Notes: generated by a model from the sequence alone, not told the origin. A stretch of 64,000 bases of DNA from Adenanthera pavonina (GCA_026686845.1 JAIVEN010000022.1:26882001-26946000); one strand, 5' to 3'; shown: positions 35,717 to 48,194, numbered from the stretch's first letter. Numbers and translations are program-made.

Positions 35717-36043
35717 TATTAAGAGTGGGCTACTATTGAGGAGCACCTATTGAGGAGAAGATGGTGGAACATCGTTTAAGGTGGTTTGGGCATGTACAAA
35801 GAAGAGGGCAAGAGGAGCCAGTGAAGAGAGTTGATCAAATGGCCTGGAGCCCGATCAAAAGGCGTAGAGGAAGACCAAAAAGGACATTAAGGGAAGTTAT
35901 AAGGAATGACCTTTTGAGATATGATCTATCTGAAGAGATGGCGTTTGATAGAGCTCATTGGCGTCGTTTGATTCATGTAGCCGACCCCACTTAGTGGGAT
36001 AAGGCTATTGTTGTTGTTGTTGTTGTATTAAGAGTGGGCTACT
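35717..36043 (+). mobile_element. Severely 5'-truncated RTE copy with 18-bp target-site duplication
   Basis: TATTAAGAGTGGGCTACT at 35717-35734 is repeated exactly at 36026-36043. The 291 bases between (35735-36025) are the 3' end of the same RTE family as the element at 21961-24143, in plus orientation. They include the last 77 codons of the reverse transcriptase frame (WFGHVQRR to the stop at 35994) and a tail of about five TTG. The insert's first seven bases, ATTGAGG, repeat element sequence that recurs a few bases further in (TATTGAGGAG). The exact duplication shows a recent insertion. Confidence 0.96.
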
Positions 36044-37463
36044 CTTAAAAACAAGATCACAATACTTATAAAAGATTAGAAACATACCTCTTACAATACT
36101 TATAAAAAAGTTAGAAACATACCTGTGATGAGTTGAACTTTATATGCTTTCTCCTTTTTTTAATATAATATAAAATGTATTATCCTTCTCTAAATGGTGT
36201 GTATAGAAGAGAAGTAGTAAATAAAATAAAATTGCCTTGGAGACTATAGTTCTCTCTATTTATAGAGATGGATGGCTTGCTTTTCAAACCAGTAACATTT
36301 ACTTTAAATGCATTATTTAAATCAGATGTTGCTTTATTTTCAAATTAGTTTTAATTAAAATAATTCTAATATTAACTTCAATAATTTATTTAAAGTAATC
36401 TATCATTGCTTATCAAATAAGTTTAAATTAATATTAATTTAATTATAAATTTAAATATTTTATTTAAATTAATTTATCTACTAACTTATCTATTAATTTA
36501 AATCTATAAAATTTAAATTAGATCATTTCTAATTTAAATATACATTAGTTAAATTAATTCACATATATGTTTATTTTAAATATAATATTTAAATTAAATC
36601 AGATATTATATTTACTTAATTTAAATACATTATTCAAATTAAAGGAGATATATATTCTTCATTAATTTAAATATATATTTTGAATTAAATCACATTTAAT
36701 TCAAAATTGCCATTCAAATTAATTTCAATATTTATCTAATTTAAATCTAACATTTAAATTAAAACAAATATCAACTTTGTTTAATTTAAATCACTATTTA
36801 ATTTAAATAAATATATTTGGCCAAAAAAATTAAATAAATAAATATATATATATCTAATATATACAATTTTGAAAATTAATATATATCCCATATATATTAA
36901 TTTTATTCCGCCATAAAATATTATTTTATTACCCAATAAAATAATATACTCCTAGTAAAATTAGGAAACCTTCTAGAGTATCCTATTATTAATAGAATAT
37001 TATTATATAGAAAAAAACTTCTAAAATATTATAGATATTAACCTGATTCAATGAACGTAGACATTTTAATTTGCTTCATATATGTTTTTGTGTGCGATCC
37101 TATATGTTCATATAATATTAATAATAAGTCTGAAATTTCTTTCAATCCCATAAGTCATAAGAGACCTCTAGTAAAACATTATAACCACCAAAATTATATA
37201 AAAATTGATAATCCAATACAATATATCCTATAATACATGTTATGTCCCTTTTATTACCTAATATTTAAGTTAAGTATGAGACATAAAGTCATCACCCTCA
37301 CATTGCTTAATCATAGTTTCATGATTCTAAACTCGATTGATTAGACAAATGAAAACTCCTCATTTGAGCATTGCCATGTGTTTCTAATGTGGGTCCCAAA
37401 TATATCTATTATATTAAAAGAGACAAATCTCATTTTAATTATTTAACATCCACCACATAGGTC
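36044..37463. other. AT-rich intergenic stretch with TTTAAATTAA-like repeats
   Basis: From about 36330 to 36850 the words TTTAAATTAA, AATTTAAAT and their variants recur every few tens of bases without a fixed period. I cannot assign this to a known element; decayed retroelement terminal sequence is possible. A possible GGCC-plus-A micro-insertion lies at about 36817-36828 but its flanks are too simple to trust. Confidence 0.4.
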
Positions 37464-37881
37464 TTACAGCCCATTTAGTTCAAATTCATGAGAGTAATGT
37501 AATGTAAATATGATTATATTACATGAGTGATTGCGTTTGGTTTACCGAATTACACGATTATAGGATTATGCCCGTAAACCCAAATACACCTCTGAATGTA
37601 AATGATAAATCTGTCCAAAAACTATGTATTTGAGATTACATAACTGTAAATGGGAGTAAAAAGACAATATTGCCCTTATGGCAATGGGTTTTTTTTTTGC
37701 AAGGGCATTTTAGTACTTTACTATTTATTTATATTTATTTAAATATAAAAATAATTTATTTTTCATATATCATAGTGTCATACCAAACAAACTCACATGT
37801 ATTTTATTTACATCTCATCACATTACATTCCTTTTCATTACATCCCTTTACCCCTCTGCAAATAAACCAAATGAGCTGTTA
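37464..37881. mobile_element. PIF/Harbinger-like MITE with TTA target duplication
   Basis: The element spans 37467-37878 (412 bases) between TTA copies at 37464-37466 and 37879-37881. Ends are CAGCCCATTTAGTT and, reverse-complemented, CAGCTCATTTGGTT. A 3-bp TTA/TAA duplication and inverted ends of this kind fit Tourist-type elements. No transposase frame is present. Confidence 0.65.
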
Positions 37882-38404
37882 TTGTATCCGACCATAACTT
37901 ACATCATCACCTAGTTAAAGAGTAGTTTGTGATTATATCTAAGACACATTATTTATCATGTAGGAATTTAAGGAGATTTCAAATCTAAGAGTTAAATGAC
38001 ACAACTATATATATATATATATGAAATAAGCTGATAATCTTGGTTCACGTAGTTAGTTATCTCATAGTGGGTTGGTCCAGTGTCTTAATCTTCAATAATG
38101 TGTCTATAATCCTAATTTGTATATATATGATCATCAATCAAGATTATATTAGTCTTAATTCATCATCGTTCCTATAATGATAATTGACAAGGTCATTTAG
38201 AATAATTTTATAATTATTTATCAATCATATTATAAAGAAAATATGCAAACATTATAATAGAAATTATAAAAATTTTTTAACAAAAATAATGTTAGCATCC
38301 AAACCATTGACCACAATCTTCAACGGTCCATTCTAATGATCCTAATGTAGTCATTCTCTCATTAATAGGGAAAAGAAGAGAAGCATGCATGACTCCATAG
38401 CACG

Positions 38405-38482
38405 CAAAGGAGAGGGAGATGAGAGTTGGGACAAAATTAATGAACAAAGGAGAGGGAAATGAGAGTTAGGACATAATTAACC
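38405..38482. repeat. Two-copy tandem repeat, 40-bp unit
   Basis: CAAAGGAGAGGGAGATGAGA at 38405 and CAAAGGAGAGGGAAATGAGA at 38445 begin two units that continue GTTGGGACAAAATTAA and GTTAGGACATAATTAA. Three or four differences separate the copies. Confidence 0.9.
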
Positions 38483-38695
38483 AATGCTTTTACTAATGAG
38501 CAATTGGTCAAGTGAAAAGGAGTTTGACCAATATTTATTGGAGTCGAGATTTCGATTTCTAAGGGGTGTAATAGCGTTAAAAAAATTAAGGTCTTAAAAA
38601 GGTCTTCCCATCAATACCCATGAGCCGCCGTAAGGTCCTACACAGCGGGATCTAGATTAGTTTGGGGTGGGAAAAAAAACCTAGGATACCCGATG

Positions 38696-39283
38696 ATATC
38701 GAGTAGGGTTGAACATAGGAGCCCGGTTGGTCCGGTCCGGCCTGACCACTTCGGGTCGAGCTAAATTTCGGGCCGGGCTAGGGTTAGGGCCAAGCACTCT
38801 AACCCTGGCCTGGCCCGACCTATATATATATATATATTTTAATTTTTTTCTAATTTTTATATATCTTAATTGATTTTTGTAGAATTTTTTTTTCTTTATA
38901 TATCTAATATAATACATTTACTATGTAAATATTATGAAAACTTTTTAAGATTTTAATGTTTCAAATTTTTTTAAATTTTGAATTAATTTTTGAACTTAAT
39001 ATTTATGTAAAAATAATGTATAATGGTTAAATATTCATAAATTTTGAATAATTTTATTTTTTTCTAAGATTATTTTTTAAGAAAATATATTTTTAAGTAT
39101 AAATAAATATATTTTTTATTATTAAATAAGTTTTTTTTTTATTTTTTAATTTAAAATATATATATATATAATATCGGGCTAGCCCGGTACTTGGCCCGAT
39201 ACTGGCCCGAAACATTTCGGACCGGGCACCTGGCAGAGGTCAAATCCGGCCTGACCCGACCCATGATCACCCCTAATATCGAG
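38696..39283. mobile_element. Non-autonomous hAT-like element with 8-bp target duplication
   Basis: ATATCGAG at 38696-38703 is repeated exactly at 39276-39283. The 572-base element (38704-39275) starts TAGGGTTGAACATAGG, and its other end reverse-complements to TAGGGGTGATCATGGG. The terminal 120 bases or so on both sides are GC-rich with repeated GGCCCG/CGGGCC words, while the centre is almost pure AT. An 8-bp duplication and TAGGGGTG-type ends are hAT features; the GC-rich words are candidate transposase binding sites. It has no coding capacity. Confidence 0.85.
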
Positions 39284-41708
39284 TGATAAAGTATAAAAAA
39301 AAAAGAATTAACCAACGCTTCTCTAGTAAATATGATGGTGTGTATTTATAAATGACTAAACCACTAATTATTAATTAATAACAAAATTCTCATTTTCAAC
39401 AATATATTGAAAGAAAAACCACTTACTACTAAAGAAATATAAGTTGGGTTATCTATATATTGAAATTAACCTATCATAAATTACACACAATTAATTAATA
39501 TTTAATATGTTCTATGTTTAGTATTTTAAACAAGATAGATTACTAAATTAAGTTTATATTAATTATGCTAATAATTAATTAATGTTAATTCACAACAAAA
39601 ATCAATTAAAATTAATTCAAGAAAGGATTGCCAAAGATAAGTGAAATCGATTACTCTTCATTGAAAAAGTGAAATCTTGTTTTAAGTAGGTGGAAAGGCA
39701 ACTTGGTAGACCAACTTTAGTCAGATTTGTTCTTTCGGCATCACCAAACCACTCTATGCAAAATTCTCTTGTTCCTATGGCGATTTGAGATCTTGCGGCT
39801 CTTATCGCTTGGTCAAATTTGTTATCAATTGATCAAATCAATTTTGGAACTGATATTTAGGTGGAAGGCTATGGACACTATATTACTATCAGCCGATTGG
39901 TGATTGGAAGTAATTTGAATACAATTATAAATTTGGATCATATTTGAATCAGTGGATATACAATTATTCGAAAATTAAGTTTTTAGCCAGTTCTGCTAAT
40001 GAAGAGAATGAATAACTTAACAGTCACATAATTGTAGGCTCATCAAGTAATAAACGAACAACCAATGGTCAACTTTATTTTTTTTAACCACTAACCAAGG
40101 GTCTACTTAGTGAGCACAGGAGAAGTTTAAAAAAAAAACCTACATAAAATATAGACGCTTAGGATTCGATATTATGTCACGAGTATTGTCTTTTTATAAT
40201 TATAAGTGACAAAAGTATCAGTTGAAGGAAGATTTTTTCTTGTCACCTTTAATTGTTAAAAAGACTAATTATAATTGTGATGATAATTTTACTGTAGAGT
40301 TTACTAGTTTCTATCAATGTATTAGAAATCCAACTGATTGGTGGAAATATAATTTTGCGCTTGGCTCATCCTTTTTCAAGAAAAATAGTGACAAAAATAC
40401 ATTAAATCAATTCTTTTAAAGTACAAGACTATGGGTTACACCCGATGCAGACCACCAGGCAGTATCAAAATTATTGAGGTATTAAAAATTGAATTAATCA
40501 TTGAATTAGTCAAAACATTGATTCAATATTCAGTGGTTGAAAATCACTAATAATAAAATTAATAATTTTTTAATTTTATATGCCATATATTATTAAAAAA
40601 TATTATTAATAAGTTTCATAATATAATATTAAAATTTACATAAATTAATATTCATTCATTGTCATATTTTGAATTTAAAATAATTAAATAATATTAGATT
40701 TTTATTTTATTTATTAAGTAAATTTATCATTAATAATAATAATTATATAATATTATAATATAGAAAGAAAAATTTTATACAAAAAAAATAATACAATCTT
40801 ATCTTAAAAAATAAAAAAAAATTATGATTGGTTTCTCAAATCTTCTAGTTTAGCTCTTTTTCCGAATATGATGTAATACCGATTCTTGATTCAATAGGAA
40901 GTTGACCCAATTTTTAATATATTGACAAATATCCTACTAAAGTATGATCCACATCCTAGAGGGAGCTTGCGAAGAATTATAGCCAAGTCAGATTAAATTG
41001 AGTGAGTTTCTTGAGCCAACGATTCATTCTTTTTCGGCCAATAAAAGAGAAGTAGATTTATAAAGAAATCAGGGGAGCCAATGATTCTATTTACTTCATA
41101 TAGAAGAGGATTGAAAATCCTATTAATGATGAAATTGATTCAACCATACGTAATAATTCTTTTGGATAATGGTAAACTTATTACTTTCAGGATTTGAGCC
41201 GATAAGATGCATACACACACATATATATACAGATTGAACTATAATATTGATGGAACAATTCAAACTTTTAAGGTTAGAATAGTAATAAAATTATTTAAAC
41301 AAATACATAGCATGGATTATTTTGGCACATATACATCTATGGCTAGAATAATATTCATCAAGGGATTATTTATTTTAACATCCATTTACTATTTGAGTAT
41401 ACATTATATTTTTAAATGGAAACTTAGATGAAGATATATATAATAATTCTAAAAATTTTGTATCACTAACAAATTGAAAAGTAACATGAGAAATTTGATT
41501 TAGTCATATTATAACATGATTTTAAACATAATTTGTTAATAAATATTTTATTTTAGGTTCACAACACTAAGTATAGGATTAATTGGGGCCCAACCGAATA
41601 TAGCTTCCACCTTCCAGAAACCAATTTACAGAAAAAAAAACTAAATATAATTATTATGTCAACATTTAGATAATATGTTACTATGCAGAACTAATTATAT
41701 GCATTGTA
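39284..41708. other. Intergenic AT-rich region
   Basis: Nothing here has gene-like features. Frames at 40222-40419 and 41207-41431 show no domain or splice context. The stretch may contain decayed transposon sequence, but I see no ends. Confidence 0.45.
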
Positions 41709-42077
41709 TAAGTGCGTGTTTGGATTGAAAAAAATAAGTGGTTATAAGATTAATGTGTTGGAGTTATTAAACATAAACGGTTTTTCAATGAGCGCTTATA
41801 TTTCAAATAAATGTTTATGGAAGAAATTGATTTTTTCTACTTCTGATAATTACTTATCCTCCTATAATTACTTATTTCATTTTTCCTTCTCATTATTCAC
41901 CAAATAATCACTTAAATCCCAATATCCAAACACATTTCTTTTCTTAAAATCACTTATGGGGTAAAAATATCCAAACACAAATCACTTTTGACATAATCAT
42001 TTATTCTCATAATCACTTATGAATAAACATTTATTTTCATAATTACTTATACATAATCTAATCTAAACACACCCTAA
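41709..42077. mobile_element. PIF/Harbinger-like MITE with TAA target duplication
   Basis: The element spans 41712-42074 (363 bases) between TAA copies at 41709-41711 and 42075-42077. Ends are GTGCGTGTTTGGATTG and, reverse-complemented, GGGTGTGTTTAGATTA (12 of 16 positions agree). The interior repeats AATCACTTAT-like words near the right side. No transposase is encoded. Confidence 0.65.
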
Positions 42078-43135
42078 GTGAAACTAATTAAGAATCATCC
42101 AACTTCATAAGTGATTAGATTAAATATAAAAAATCTTGAATAAATAGATATTATCTTAAATTTTAAGTATTAAAGTTAAAAGGCATATAAGATTTTTTTT
42201 AAAAAAATAATCTCACCGTATTAAAAGTTTTGGATAAATATAAATACTTATAATTACAATTATTGATTTATTTTTTTTTTTATGAAGCACCAATCAATAA
42301 TATTGAAGTGACTTGTGAAGACAGAAGGGTTGTTTGGGAAGGGCCAGGAAAAAAAGTATGGGCTCGAGATAAAATGAATGGGTCGAAAAGGAAGCCTCAG
42401 TAGGGGTTGTATTTGGAGAAGATGCAATGAGAAGGGTGTGAAGATTGTTTTGGAAACTCTTGTTCTCATTCCTCATCCAATGATTGTGATTATGATTCTT
42501 TTTCTCTTAAGTTTCTTTCTTCTCCTCCTTCCTATTATGCTATTCTTTTTTTTTTCTTTATATTTCCATTGTTGCTATTTTGTTATACAGATCCTATGCA
42601 ACGTGGCTTAGCTTTTGGTTGGATCGTAAACTTAAATTTGATTAATGATAGTAATAATATCAATATATTTTCAATTGAATATTATAAATCACAAAATAAC
42701 CATAGGAGTCGGATTCAATGATAAGAACTTAAATCCTTGAAGTAAGGTATCAAATTTGAGTCATATGAATTTTTTTGAAAAAAAGATCACATTGACAAGA
42801 CTGCCTTTTAATTGGAGCTTAACTTGAACTCGAATTAGTACAAGTAACTTGTTGCCATTTAGTTTACATACACCTGGTCTTTTTTTTTTTGGGTCCAAAA
42901 GCATGGTAAATAGCTATTTTTTTGGGGCCAAAAGTATAATTAGCTAGTTAGATAAATTGTTGTCAGATATCAACAAGCAAATTGTTTGTAAATCTTAACT
43001 GTTCGTTTCTGTCGAGTATGGATCCAACATCCCACCTCTGTCTTCACTTTTGTAGTTTGGAAAATATAATTTTTATTTTTTAAAGCGACACCCAAAAATA
43101 CATACAATTTTTAAAGCCTTTTGAGAGTTTGAGAG
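42078..43135. other. Intergenic region with one possible micro-insertion
   Basis: No gene is supported. At 42907-42946, TAAATAGCTA and TAATTAGCTA flank a 20-base insert whose minus strand reads TACTTTTGGCCCC plus seven A, similar to the other tail-only insertions. A second GGGTCC next to a T run near 42880-42896 has no recognisable flanking repeat. Confidence 0.4.
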
Positions 43136-43519
43136 TAGAGCCATCAAAATGGGTCAAGTCTGACGGGTTAGTTTGAAAAACCCGAAAAAATGAGCGGGCT
43201 CGGACCTTAATTTTGGGAGTAAATACATAATCCGAGTTTTTTGAGTCCGGCCTGTGGCGGGCCTTCCGAAAGCCCGTGACTTTTTTTTTTTTTAAATATT
43301 GAAAAATACATATTAGTTTATTAATTAGTGATATATAAATTGTAAAATTTAAATATTATGTTAGTTTTTTATCATAAAAAATATTAAAAAATTAAAAAAA
43401 GCATGCGGACCGGCCTGTAGGCCCGATCCCGCGGGCTCGGGATTGGTTCTCCAAGCCCGTTTGTCAAATCAAGTTTTTTGGCCCGACTCGAGACGGATCA
43501 GCCCGATTTGACAGCATTA
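43136..43519. mobile_element. Second hAT-like non-autonomous element
   Basis: The ends are TAGAGCCATCAAAATGGG and, reverse-complemented, TAATGCTGTCAAATCGGG. Flanking octamers TTTGAGAG and GTTAAGAG agree at six of eight positions, fitting a decayed 8-bp duplication. Terminal thirds are GC-rich with GGCCCG/CGGGCT words and the centre is AT-rich, the same architecture as the element at 38704-39275, but with different ends and older by divergence. Confidence 0.6.
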
Positions 43520-44110
43520 GTTAAGAGTTCTCTTGTGACTTTTTGGACAACTCGCAAGAGAGAAGGAATATAATTTTCATGTATCATATTTTCCCAAAGC
43601 TATCCTAATTCCATGGTGTTCCTTTACCACCTGCAACGCAATACGCTCGTGCACCAGGAAAAGAAAAAAAGTTATATATATGGCGCAAAGCCAATTATTT
43701 TTGTGTATTCCTTATGAATGTGACGTGTTTTTTTATGAAGTAAATAAAGGGATCGCAAATAAAGACTTACAAAAAAAAGAAAAGAAAAGAAAGCAAAGAG
43801 GTTAGCTTAGGTAGAAGGACTCGGAGAGAGTGGAAAAAACTACTAAAAGTAGTGAGATTGATTGAGGCTTGGGATTGGGAACCTGCAATTTCGGCTGTTG
43901 ATTCGTTTCCTCTGTCTCTAACATTGTGATTTGTCCTTCCTTCAACCGAACAAAATTCTTCACTAAACCATGGCCACAAGCTATTCTTATCTTGCTCACC
44001 AAGTCACACCATTTCTTCTATTCTTTCTCTAGGTCCCTAGCATTTTGAGACTCCCAATGGTGTCTTTTTCCTTTTGCTCAGAAATACCCACCTAGTTAAC
44101 CGTCTCTGCC

Positions 44111-46605
44111 ATGCTCAACCTAACCAACCGCTTCCTTTTTCTTCCTCTGATTTTGTTCTTGATTTCCAATTCTGTGTTTCCACAAACTTGGGTTGTGTCG
44201 GGCTCCTCTGTTCCTGAAAATCGCTTCCACCGACCGGATCCTCTGCGACGTTTTAAACACTACAATGGAGGTTTTGATCTTCAAGATAAGCATTACCTTG
44301 CAGTAAGTAAAAATGATCTATAGTAGATTCTATTCTAGTATTGATAGCATGCAAATATCATTGTGGAAATTGTCTGTAAAACTTCGTTGTTCATGAGTAA
44401 GGGTGCTTAATAGGGTTTAGCACCAATACATGTACAGTGACATTACATTGATTTTTCGTATTGCTTTCTGATCCTTTGCAGTCTGCCGCATTTACAGGAG
44501 TTCACGGCTACGCCATCTCCGGAGTTTGGTTATTATGTGGGCTGGTCTTCGGTATCTTCATGATCATCAAGTGTTTGTGCGGTGGCTCTGCTTCATTACC
44601 CTTCAAAGACTGTTTCGATCATTATCATATCCTACTTTTCCTGCTGATTCTCTTATTGACCTCGCTCGCCATGTTACATCTCAATCCCTTCTCTTTTCCT
44701 CGAATGCTGCGTTTAAAATTACACTTGCATAATGAATATATACTTCGTGTGTGTGACAGAGTTGCTTCGAGTTTGGTGTTCGTGACAAACCAGAAGTCCC
44801 TGAAGAGAACAGAGAAACTGAAGGATTCTGTTCTCGGTATAGGAGAAGATGCTTTAGGGACACTAAGAAGAGTGATTAAGAAGATGAAACAAATGCAATA
44901 CCTTCTACTCCCATATAACCAACAGATAACTGGGACTTTGAATACTACCATTGAAAGTTTCAGACGCGACTCGCGGGTGATCCATCGTTTTCTTCACTCA
45001 AGTGGACGTATATTGGAGAAGGCCATTCATACTTCGTATGCATTTATTCCTTTAGTCGACGATTGATTGCCTCTCTAAATCACTCTGGGTTCATTGATTA
45101 TACGTTGCATATTTGCCGCAGATATATCGCTCATCTCGTCGTCGTGACCATCAACTTAGCAATGTTGATTGCAGCACTAGGTAAGCGTAGTATAATCCTG
45201 TACAACGTCAATTTAATGATTCAATTGTCTAGAAGTTCGCTAATTTCCTCAAACATTTCAGTTCTGCTGCTGTTGCATTGGCGTCCTGGATTTATCACGT
45301 AAGATAGATAATATATATTAGTTGTGTTTACTCGTTAAATTATGAACTATAATTAGTTATGTTATGGTTAATTTATTCAACATATGAAAATGTGGGTTTT
45401 GTTTCAGCATAATTTTTTGCTGTTGGATGATAACAAGTCTATGCTGGGTCTTGACAGGTTTTGATTTTTTCTTAGACACGTGAGTAAACGACCATTAATT
45501 GTTCATGCTTGAGCTGTTCGTGTGTATGTGTAAAATTTGGAGGAACCCCTTTTTTTGTATTTTAGTAAAATTGTGGAAGCAGTTTTGCAGATGATGCGTG
45601 TTTTGCTTTTGAGGAATTGGAAGAGAAGCCACAAAATAGTAGCCTGAGCTCGATGTTGCCATGTATGACCGACTCAGACGCTGCGAATTTGATGACTCGA
45701 ATAGGCTACACCATTCACCAATTCATCGCAGAGGTAGAGATTCCATTCCGATGTTATGTTTGTTCTAAGTCTTGCTTTTGATTTAGCACATTGGTTAATT
45801 TAATTTGTTGGTGTGTTACAGCTGAATGCTAAAATGACGGAGATTTATGGTATGTTGGGAATAGATGAACAGGCTCAGAAAATGATGGGTATTATAAAGA
45901 TATGTGAACCTTTCACGGGAACACCAAATTACAGTTACATTCCAAACAAGTGCCCTCAAAATGCTATTCCCGTTGGCGACTTACCAAAAGTAATTCTTCC
46001 CTAACTTATATAATAAGTCAGATCTAAAGTACAGTATTTTACCTTTTTAAGTGAGGACAGAGATAGATATAAATTCTATTTTTGTTAGATTCACATATTA
46101 AAAGTAAGACATATTATTATGTATTTATCTCTTTTCACACTTTAAAAAACTTTAGAATCTCCTTATTTTAGGGATTCATGCTGGAAATAAAGTTCATTAG
46201 AGTGACTGAAATTTTGTATGGGTGCAGATACTGGCAAGGTTAACATGTAAGAAAGAGGAAAGAGCAGAGGAATGCAAGGAGGGAGGGAGATTTCTTCCAG
46301 AAGCATCATACGACATAGCTCATGCTTATAGTAGATCGGTTCAGGATTTTCTAGACATATATCCAGACTTGCAAAGCCTATCAAAATGCTCCTTCCTGAA
46401 GACTAAAACTTCAGATATTTTGTCCCGCCAATGCAGTCCCTTGAAAGTTTCAGTTAGATTGTTGTGGGCATCTATGTTATCTCTCTCCATTGTCATGATC
46501 CTTTTGGTGTTAGCTTGGCTAGCACGCGCTTTTCTATGCTCTCCCAATTCATCCCTCTTCATAATTTCTAGAACTCCAACTCCCACACCTCAACCTGAAG
46601 GATAG
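44111..46605 (+). CDS. Five-pass plant transmembrane protein (At5g67550-like)
   Basis: Nine exons: 44111-44302, 44482-44672, 44760-45035, 45122-45180, 45262-45298, 45408-45479, 45583-45733, 45822-45989 and 46228-46605. They give 1,524 bases, or 507 residues, with all phases consistent. A signal peptide (about 1-25) is followed by membrane spans near 74-96, 113-135, 221-245, 251-275 and 459-485. Two outside loops result; the second holds many Cys (ACFAFEEL, LPCMTD, CEPF, NKCPQN, LTCKKE, EECKE, SKCSF, SRQCS), likely disulfide-bonded. The layout, two spans, loop, two spans, Cys-rich loop, one span, resembles animal tweety/prominin proteins, but that is only a topological likeness. The plant family is annotated only as a transmembrane protein. 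Intron 2 is 87 bases, in frame and without a stop. Confidence 0.88.
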
Positions 46606-47136
46606 GAAATATTTATTTATTTATAATTTGTAAAAGTAGAAATCAAAATTGAATTAGGAACGTAGATTTACATGTCAAAGTTAGGGGGCATGGTATATGT
46701 CTTTTTCTTTTATTTTTTGGGCTTTTATTTAATTTTATAGAATTTTTAAATGTGATTGTAAAAGAATAAGAGAAAAATTGCACTGCTTCGGTGCATACGG
46801 CTGGTCGCAAGACAAGCCATTGATGCGTACAGGGAGTTGAGAATGGTTTGGTTAATTGTACTTACTTCGGCGTTTGTGGCGTAAATAAAAAAGGAATTAG
46901 AATTAGCCATCAATACACAAAAAGATTTTATTAAGTTATAATACACCAAAAGATTTTATTAAGTTATGAAATTAGAATAATAAGTAGTAACATATTTTAT
47001 TTTATAATAAATTTATTATTTTACTTTTTAATTATAAGTCTCCCTAAATAAAATGACGCTTTAGTTTCTATCACTATGGATCTGAATGATGTCCTACCAA
47101 AATCTCTCAAACCAGATCTCAATTCTTCATATAATC

Positions 47137-47920
47137 TAAAGGTATGTTTGAGAGTTCAATATAGTATAGAATGGAATAATCATTAGTGGAATGAAACGGA
47201 ACGAAATGAAATAAAACATAATATTCCATTGTTTAAGAGTTTTAAAATAAAAAAAGACGATCTCATTTAGCTATTGTTTGTAAGTTATTATAAAATTAAT
47301 GAAATAGAATGGTTTATAACATTTTCTTTTTTATATTATCTTTATAATTTAATTTAGATAAAAAATATGAAATTACTTCACAAAATGTTTTTTAATTAAC
47401 TTCAAATATTTTTTCTCAAATTGCCTTTATACCATGAGATTTTGTTTGTTTGTTATTCTTTATAAATATATAATATTACAATTACAATTTATTAGGGAAA
47501 AATTATTCATCGTTTTTAAATTCAAAGTCCCAAATAGAAAAAAATAAAAATCCTCATGCTATAAATAGATTGGGAGGATAATATGATGTAGTTGAAAGAT
47601 CAGGGGAATGACTCTATATAGTGAAAAGAATAAGAGTGATGAGGAAGAGATCAATAATAAATATTATTAGATATATATGTGTTTTAATAAGATTTGGGGT
47701 AATTTTGTAAATATAATATAAACCTCAAATCATTTCATCCGTGACCCCCAATTTGAGAGGACAATAAAAATTAGGTTTTGGATGATTAAAGAGAATTTGA
47801 GAGGCTATCATTTGCCATTCTATTCCCTTATTAAAAATTCATTCAAATAATAGTCTACCCCCTTTAATTACTTCACTTTATTTTATTCTATCGAGAAAAA
47901 AATTCTCAAACACAGGATAA
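47137..47920. mobile_element. Possible TIR element of 778 bp with TAA duplication
   Basis: The ends AGGTATGTTTGAGAG and, reverse-complemented, TCCTGTGTTTGAGAA are flanked by TAA at 47137-47139 and 47918-47920. The inverted ends are short and the 3-bp duplication is weak evidence in AT-rich DNA, so this is a moderate call. Confidence 0.4.
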
Positions 47921-48006
47921 GAGTTATAATATTTATTTAAAAAAAGAATAATGCTGCAAAGAAGTGGAATAAACAATGGAAAGAATGTAGAGGAGAAAAA
48001 TAGTAA

Positions 48007-48194
48007 TAAGATAAAGGGGGAATTACATTTTGGGACCAGCATCTCAAATTAATTACAAAGCAGAATTTTTTACTACTTGTTCTTCCAATTTTGCAACTCA
48101 GTCTCCCATTTTTACCACTGGTCTTTAGTTAAAAATCCTTATTTATGATTAATTTGAGATGTTGGTTCCTGGTTGTGATTCCCCCTAAGATAAA
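48007..48194. mobile_element. Mutator-like MITE with 9-bp target duplication
   Basis: TAAGATAAA at 48007-48015 is repeated exactly at 48186-48194. The 170-base element between begins GGGGGAATTACATTTTGGGA and, after reverse complement of the other end, GGGGGAATCACAACCAGGAA. The inverted repeats run on through ATCTCAAATTAAT for about 40 bases. A 9-bp duplication with long inverted ends is the Mutator-type signature. The element would fold into a long hairpin if transcribed. Confidence 0.88.

Noticed and set aside
36801..36850. Further GGCC-plus-A micro-insertion
   Set aside because: The flanking repeats consist of simple AAATAAATA sequence and could match by chance.
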